The notes under the pieces were generated by a model. It was not told the origin of the DNA. It ran no database searches and was given only the letters and a program-made list of their open reading frames with translations. Made by a program: the position numbers and the translations under genes. Of a stretch of DNA of 64,000 nucleotides, positions 59,750 to 64,000 are shown piece by piece; within the stretch, counting starts at the first letter, position 1, and every line of letters starts with the position of its first letter. Source of the DNA: Pseudomonadota bacterium (GTDB taxonomy: Bacteria > Desulfobacterota > Desulfobacteria > Desulfobacterales > Desulfolunaceae); NCBI GenBank assembly GCA_018818835.1, contig JAHIRD010000026.1, positions 25,952 through 89,951 on the forward strand, in the 5' to 3' direction.

Positions 59750-59765
59750 AAAAAAAGGGGGGGGG
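59750..59765 (+). promoter_or_regulatory. A7G9 homopolymer tract as ribosome binding site of dctQ
   Basis: Seven As (59750-59756) and nine Gs (59757-59765) directly precede the ATG at 59766. The G-run can act as a Shine-Dalgarno sequence. Its length may vary by slipped-strand replication, which would change spacing and translation (inference). Confidence 0.55.
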
Positions 59766-60269
59766 ATGTTTGGAAGAATTTTAAAAATAAGTGACACGGT
59801 GTTAACATTCGTTGAAGACTGGACACTTTTTCTTACGATTATTGTGGCTTTGATTGCCTTGTTCGCCAATGTCGTTATGCGATATGGGTTTAATCATTCC
59901 CTGGCCTGGTCCGAAGAACTGGTTCGGGATGTGATTATTTATTCGACATTTATCGGTTGCAGCGCTGCCATTAAAAAACAGTCCATGATCAAAATCGATG
60001 CCACGGTTCAGATTTTCCCCCGTCTCAAGAAACCCCTTTCATGGTTTTCCAATTGTGCCACCCTTGTTTTTGCCTCCATGATGATCTGGTATGGCAGTCT
60101 GATGGCTCAGCAACAGTTCGTCACCCATCAAAAATCCATCATCATGCAGGTTCCCCTGGTCTATCTTTACCTCATCATGCCCGTGACCGGCGTGATGATG
60201 TTTTTACGAACCCTTCATGTCATGCATCAGGATTACATGGGTGAAGATGAAGAGCCGCGTCCGGTGTGA
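59766..60269 (+). CDS. dctQ: TRAP transporter small permease (DctQ)
   Basis: A 167-residue protein with four membrane helices (about 17-40, 56-75, 95-118, 135-158) and the DctQ pattern NVVMRYGFNHSLAWSEELVRDVIIYSTFIG with the basic end of the third part. It pairs with DctM to move an organic acid with sodium. Its start is preceded by an A7G9 tract. It lies 44 bases before dctM. Confidence 0.9.
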   Translation: MFGRILKISDTVLTFVEDWTLFLTIIVALIALFANVVMRYGFNHSLAWSEELVRDVIIYSTFIGCSAAIKKQSMIKIDATVQIFPRLKKPLSWFSNCATLVFASMMIWYGSLMAQQQFVTHQKSIIMQVPLVYLYLIMPVTGVMMFLRTLHVMHQDYMGEDEEPRPV

Positions 60270-60313
60270 AGGTTTTGTTTTAAAATGTACAGGGATGAAC
60301 TGGAATTGAACGT

Positions 60314-61606
60314 ATGACTATCAATGATTTAATTATTTTGCTGATTTTGCTGGGAGCGATGTCGACTTACGTTCCTGTTTTTATGTGTCTGTTTTTTACT
60401 GCAGTTGCAGGATTTGTTCTGTTTACGGATATTCCGGTTCTTTTTCTTGTTCAAGCTTTGTACAGGAGCCTTGATAATTTTGCCCTGGTGGTGGTTTTGT
60501 TTTTTATCCTCTGCGGAAATATTATGACGGCCGGATCCATTGTTGAGAAGTTGATTCGGGTTGCAAATGTCCTCGTAAGCTGGCTGCCCGGCGGGCTGGG
60601 CATGGCTGGTGTCATTGCCTGCGGCTTGTTCGGTGCCATATCCGGGTCCACCGTGGCCACGGTTGTCGCCATCGGGGGGTTTATGATTCCGGCGTTGTTG
60701 GATCATGGCTACGATGAAAAATATACCTTGGGTCTGATGGCCACGTCACCCAATCTGGGTGTGATCATACCTCCGAGCATCGGTATGATTTTATACAGCA
60801 TGATCAGTAATGTGTCACTGGAAGGGCTGTTCCTCACCGGATTTATTCCAGGTTTGATGATTATTTTCTTTACATGCGTCTATACCTATTTTGTTTGCAA
60901 AAATGATCGTTCTATCCGATCCAAATCCGTTGAAACAAAAGAGATTTACCATGCTGTCAAAGATGGCTTCTGGGCACTTATGCTTCCGGTGATTATCTTT
61001 GGAGGGATTTTTTCCGGGGCCTTTACCGCCAATGAAGCGGCTGTCGTTGCATGTGTTTACGCTTTTATTGTTGAAATATGTATACACAGATCAATGAAAT
61101 TCAATGATGTAAAACGCATTACCGTAAGCTCTGCCGTAACGTCGGCGACCTTGCTGATTATCGTGGCTGGTGCGACGTGTTTTGGCCGATATCTGACCAT
61201 TGAAGATGTCCCGGGAAGGATAACAAGCGTTGTGCTGTCGAATATTCATTCTCCGGTGCTGTTTCTCATGATCATGAATATCCTGCTCCTGATTGTGGGG
61301 ATGTTTATGGATATCATTTCAGCAACGTTGATTCTGGGACCTGTGTTCATCCCCATGCTTCATTCGTTCAATGTTGATCCCATGCATTTCGGTTTGATTA
61401 TGACGGTTAACCTCGCCATTGGATACTGCACGCCGCCCATGGGCGTCAGTCTTTTCATTACCGGTTCCCTTGCCAAGAGGGATATTGTTTATGTTTCCAA
61501 GGCTGTTTTGCCTTTCGTGGGTATTCAGATCATTATCCTTTTATGTTTGACCTATCTGCCGGATCTGGTACTATTTCTGCCCCGAATGCTTGGGTTTGCA
61601 CAATGA
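60314..61606 (+). CDS. dctM: TRAP transporter large permease (DctM)
   Basis: A 430-residue DctM membrane protein with twelve or so helices. Family motifs are FILCGNIMTAGSIVEKLIRV, GLGMAGVIACGLFGAISGSTVATVVAIGGFMIPAL, ATSPNLGVIIPPSIGMILY and the C-terminal NLAIGYCTPPMGVSLFI. It is the channel subunit of the sodium-driven transporter. The substrate class (C4-dicarboxylate or other acid) cannot be told from this. The ribosome binding site is weak. Confidence 0.93.
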   Translation: MTINDLIILLILLGAMSTYVPVFMCLFFTAVAGFVLFTDIPVLFLVQALYRSLDNFALVVVLFFILCGNIMTAGSIVEKLIRVANVLVSWLPGGLGMAGVIACGLFGAISGSTVATVVAIGGFMIPALLDHGYDEKYTLGLMATSPNLGVIIPPSIGMILYSMISNVSLEGLFLTGFIPGLMIIFFTCVYTYFVCKNDRSIRSKSVETKEIYHAVKDGFWALMLPVIIFGGIFSGAFTANEAAVVACVYAFIVEICIHRSMKFNDVKRITVSSAVTSATLLIIVAGATCFGRYLTIEDVPGRITSVVLSNIHSPVLFLMIMNILLLIVGMFMDIISATLILGPVFIPMLHSFNVDPMHFGLIMTVNLAIGYCTPPMGVSLFITGSLAKRDIVYVSKAVLPFVGIQIIILLCLTYLPDLVLFLPRMLGFAQ

Positions 61607-61977
61607 TGGCTTTATCGTGGTGGTGGCAAATCGATGTGGTCATATATCGCATGCCATGTGATGATATGTCCATATTTATGACCTGTGCCCCTTGAATTAT
61701 CAGAGTATTTAATGCTGGCATATCCTGTGCATGTTATTAATTTAAAAAAAGAGTAAACGCACATATCAGGCTAAAAATTATGGAGAATAGTCTGTTTGCT
61801 TGACAGTGTAATGATGTTCATGTTAGCAATAATGTTAAAGTATTATATGTTAAAGTCGATATATGTATTGGGATTATTTGAAATTATGATAACCCATTGG
61901 GTAATTTAATTTATTGGCCGAGTGTTTAAGATGGTATAACGTTCTGTTTTTAAACCAAAAAAGAATATAATATAACT
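61607..61977. other. AT-rich gap before the M23 peptidase gene
   Basis: About 370 bases. A TTGACA at 61800-61805 has only a weak -10 (TTAGCA at 61823-61828). Nothing else is recognised; no terminator was found for dctM. Confidence 0.5.
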
Positions 61978-62904
61978 ATGAGTAAAAAATTTACGTTCTT
62001 CATTCTGAGCAATTCCGGCGCACCTGTTAAGCAGGCCACGTTATCAAAAAAAAATCTTATCTTTGTGGGCGTTTTTGCTGTTTTTTTCACAGCAGTAACG
62101 TTGTTTTCAGTGTTGGATTATGCTCGTTTAAAATTCACAAATGATAACCCCTACAAGCTTCGACAGAATGTCGAGGAATTCCAAAGTGAAATCGAGGCTC
62201 AACGGGCTCAGATACAAAAATACGCAAATGAAATTAATGCCTTGAAATCGAAATTGCTGGATCTGAATGATTTTGAAAAGAGACTCAGAATCATTGCCAA
62301 TATAGAAAAATCAGACAGCCAAAATAGCTTGTTCGGAATTGGGGGTGCCATTCCCGAAGATCTTGACACAAATATCATGACCTCAGAAAAACACAGCAGT
62401 TTATTGAGGGATATGAACGAGCAGGTGGATGAAATTGATTCAGCTCTGGATAAACAGGATGAGGGGTTTGCCGATCTCTATGAGTTTATTGAGGAACAGA
62501 AAAACATGCTGGCATCCACCCCGGCAATCCGGCCCACAACGGGCTGGGTATCATCCCAGTTTGGTTATAGAATCTCCCCGTTCACAGGGCGCAGGTCCTT
62601 TCATAAAGGTCTGGATATCGCCAATAGAAAAAACAGCCCCATTATTGCCCCCGCAGATGGTGTCGTGTCTTTTGCCGCACCAAAAGGGAATATGGGTCTG
62701 ATGATCGTCATCGACCATGGGCATGGGATGATTACGCGATATGGCCATCTGGCAAAGGTGGAAGTGACCATGGGGAAAGCCGTGAAACGAGGTGATATCA
62801 TCGCCTTGATGGGCAACAGTGGCCGGAGTACCGGCCCCCATCTCCATTATGAGGTGCGGCTCAACGGTATTCCTGTAAATCCGGTAAAATACATTCTTGA
62901 TTGA
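61978..62904 (+). CDS. M23-family (LytM-type) peptidoglycan endopeptidase
   Basis: A 308-residue inner-membrane protein: short cytoplasmic part, one membrane helix (about 27-46), a periplasmic coiled coil (about 60-180) and a C-terminal M23 domain. The zinc motifs FHKGLD and GPHLHYEV are intact, with GHLAKV between, so it should be an active D,D-endopeptidase for cell-wall remodelling. No good ribosome binding site is seen before the ATG. Its stop TGA overlaps the first two bases of MITE-like copy E. A strong terminator lies further on, then secA, a gene order common in this phylum. Confidence 0.9.
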   Translation: MSKKFTFFILSNSGAPVKQATLSKKNLIFVGVFAVFFTAVTLFSVLDYARLKFTNDNPYKLRQNVEEFQSEIEAQRAQIQKYANEINALKSKLLDLNDFEKRLRIIANIEKSDSQNSLFGIGGAIPEDLDTNIMTSEKHSSLLRDMNEQVDEIDSALDKQDEGFADLYEFIEEQKNMLASTPAIRPTTGWVSSQFGYRISPFTGRRSFHKGLDIANRKNSPIIAPADGVVSFAAPKGNMGLMIVIDHGHGMITRYGHLAKVEVTMGKAVKRGDIIALMGNSGRSTGPHLHYEVRLNGIPVNPVKYILD

Positions 62905-63026
62905 TGGCGTCACCAAAGGTCCCACATGCGGCGTTATAGTGTTTGGCCGGGCGTTCGACATACGCTCGGGTATGCCTTCCGCCCGGCCAAACACTATGCC
63001 TTTCCATGGACCTTTTACGAGTTCAT
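62903..63026 (+). repeat. MITE-like element, copy E overlapping a stop codon
   Basis: Begins GATGGCGTCACCAAAGGTCC, keeps the full central palindrome (GTTATAGTGTTTGGCCGGGCG with its inverse CGCCCGGCCAAACACTAT) and ends TTTTACGAGTTCATT, with a short deletion near the right end. Its first two bases complete the TGA stop of the M23 peptidase. Confidence 0.85.
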
Positions 63027-63069
63027 TTCAATTGATTGTACCTGAATTGTTCGGGTGAATTATGTCATC

Positions 63070-63101
63070 AAAACCATGCCACACAAGGCATGGTTTTTTT
63101 T
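63070..63101 (+). terminator. Rho-independent terminator after the M23 gene
   Basis: AAAACCATGCC (63070-63080), six-base loop, GGCATGGTTTT (63087-63097), followed by further Ts to 63101. A strong plus-strand terminator before secA. Confidence 0.92.
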
Positions 63102-63226
63102 ATGAAATCCAGGTATTGAATAAGAGGGATGGGCTCTTTTCCTTTTTGTTCTTGCATTTATTCCCTATTTGTAGAATAGAAAACATGGCGTTTTGAAATG
63201 AATGAACAGATCCAGGCCTGTCTGGT

Positions 63227-63256
63227 TTGAATAAAATTCATGAGGCATGATTTAAT
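63227..63256 (+). promoter_or_regulatory. Possible sigma-70 promoter of secA
   Basis: TTGAAT (63227-63232), 18 bases, TTTAAT (63251-63256). The match is moderate, but it lies between the terminator and secA, about 60 bases before the ATG, where a promoter must be. Confidence 0.4.
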
Positions 63257-63320
63257 TCTATTCGTATTGACCTTGAATTATACTGCGGAAAACTCAAAAT
63301 AAAATGAAGGACGTTAACCT

Positions 63321-64000
63321 ATGAGTTTGAATGTACTCAAAAAAATATTTGGGAATAAAAATGATCGTATTCTCAAGAAAATACAGCCCCTTGTCGATGA
63401 GATCAACTCCTTTGAAGCCCAGATAAAAAACATGTCTGATGATCAGCTGAAACAACAGACAGACTTGTTTAAAAAACGATTGAAAGAGGGTGCAACCATT
63501 GACGACATTCTTCCCGAAGCGTTTGCAACTGTTCGGGAAACCTCACTCCGGGTATTAAAAATGAGGCATTTTGACTGTCAATTAATTGGCGGGATTGTCC
63601 TGCATTACGGCAATATATCGGAAATGAAAACCGGAGAAGGAAAGACACTGGTGGCGACCCTGCCTGCCTATCTTAATGCACTGACTGAAAAAGGTGTTCA
63701 TATTATCACGGTCAATGATTATCTGGCCACCCGTGACTCAGCCTGGATGGGGCAGATCTTCGAGTTTCTGGGGCTGACCGTATCAACGGTGGTTCATGGC
63801 CTGAACGATGAAGAGCGACAGGTTGCCTACGCTGCGGATATCACTTACGGGACAAACAATGAGTTCGGTTTTGATTATCTCAGGGACAACATGAAGTATT
63901 CCATGGAACAGATCGCCCAGGGTTATCTCCATTATGCCATTGTTGATGAGGTGGACAGTATTCTCATTGACGAGGCCAGAACGCCTCTGATTATTTCCGG
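63321..64000 (+). CDS. secA: Protein translocase ATPase SecA (partial, 5' part)
   Basis: The first 226 codons of SecA; the gene runs out of the window. It starts [20 protein letters not shown], with AAGGA nine bases upstream. The motor's first nucleotide-binding domain shows [17 protein letters not shown], Walker [39 protein letters not shown] and Walker [22 protein letters not shown]. SecA drives export of unfolded proteins through SecYEG. Confidence 0.97.
   Translation, partial: MSLNVLKKIFGNKNDRILKKIQPLVDEINSFEAQIKNMSDDQLKQQTDLFKKRLKEGATIDDILPEAFATVRETSLRVLKMRHFDCQLIGGIVLHYGNISEMKTGEGKTLVATLPAYLNALTEKGVHIITVNDYLATRDSAWMGQIFEFLGLTVSTVVHGLNDEERQVAYAADITYGTNNEFGFDYLRDNMKYSMEQIAQGYLHYAIVDEVDSILIDEARTPLIIS

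Larger units (their letters stand above)
59381..59765. other. Long, structured gap between dctP and dctQ
   Basis: About 385 bases within a transporter set whose genes usually touch. After the terminator at 59425-59452 comes a GC-rich, non-coding part (59456-59765) with several hairpins: GTGCG...CGCAC (around 59632-59662) and GGAG-N4-CGCAGTT/AACTGCG-CTCC (59685-59713). It ends in the homopolymer A7G9 right before dctQ. A structured RNA, or the remnant of an inserted element, is possible. Confidence 0.5.

Noticed and set aside
59456..59765. Group II intron or integron attC site
   Set aside because: GTGCG and CTTGGGCGTTATG fragments are suggestive, but no domain V-like hairpin and no matching left attC half were found.
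1..64000. CRISPR arrays, tRNA and rRNA genes, prophage, complete insertion sequences
   Set aside because: No regularly spaced identical repeats, cloverleaf with conserved TTCGA loop, rRNA sequence, phage structural genes or transposase genes were seen by eye.

Overview
This 64 kb window looks like chromosomal DNA of a sulfate-reducing or related bacterium of the Desulfobacterota (Desulfobacteraceae-like). That is an inference from gene content: PEP-CTERM proteins with their typical exopolysaccharide partners, sigma-54 regulators, a TRAP transporter beside argC, and an M23 peptidase just before secA. No rRNA, tRNA, CRISPR array, prophage or intact insertion sequence was seen.

Layout. 0-3 kb: a PAS/sigma-54 regulator, two perfect palindromes and a -24/-12 promoter facing a gene that leaves the window, then a PEP-CTERM protein. 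3.7-7.9 kb: a Tat lipoprotein, a zinc-dependent phospholipase C-like protein and an FHA-sigma-54-type regulator behind a consensus promoter. 7.9-11.9 kb: a surface/exopolysaccharide cluster (VWA PEP-CTERM protein, tandem tyrosine-kinase-like ATPase, sugar transferase). 12.1-27.5 kb: two very large paralogues, each a kinase-like, AAA, helical-repeat, GAF, PAS and SpoIIE-phosphatase protein, flanking a secreted CocE-type hydrolase and a carboxymuconolactone-decarboxylase-like protein. 27.6-36 kb: sulfotransferase, NAPE-PLD-like hydrolase, LemA and two TPM proteins, SlyX and a 1006-residue unknown. 36-41 kb: a hipBA-type module and a P-type ATPase. 41-51 kb: secreted lipase-like protein, RlmK-type methyltransferase, HD-GYP response regulator and an RND efflux operon. 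51-57 kb: polyhydroxyalkanoate synthase, a PilZ-cysteine protein, two YkgJ proteins and two phasin-like proteins. 57-64 kb: argC, a three-gene TRAP transporter, an M23 peptidase and the start of secA.

Working together. Cell-envelope and storage functions recur: exopolysaccharide, secreted lipolytic enzymes, efflux and polyhydroxyalkanoate granules. Signalling is dense: two sigma-54-type activators, two giant phosphatase proteins, HD-GYP and PilZ (cyclic di-GMP) and HipA.

Repeats. A MITE-like family of about 150 bp with terminal inverted repeats and a nested palindrome is present in five copies plus a remnant, often touching stop codons. A second family of short arrays with a period near 10-11 bp, built on CCCATAGGTC-like units, lies in at least five intergenic gaps. 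The clearest novelty candidates are the paired giant pseudokinase-phosphatases, the MITE-like family, a possible small transcript near 41.0 kb and a structured 300-base leader before dctQ.
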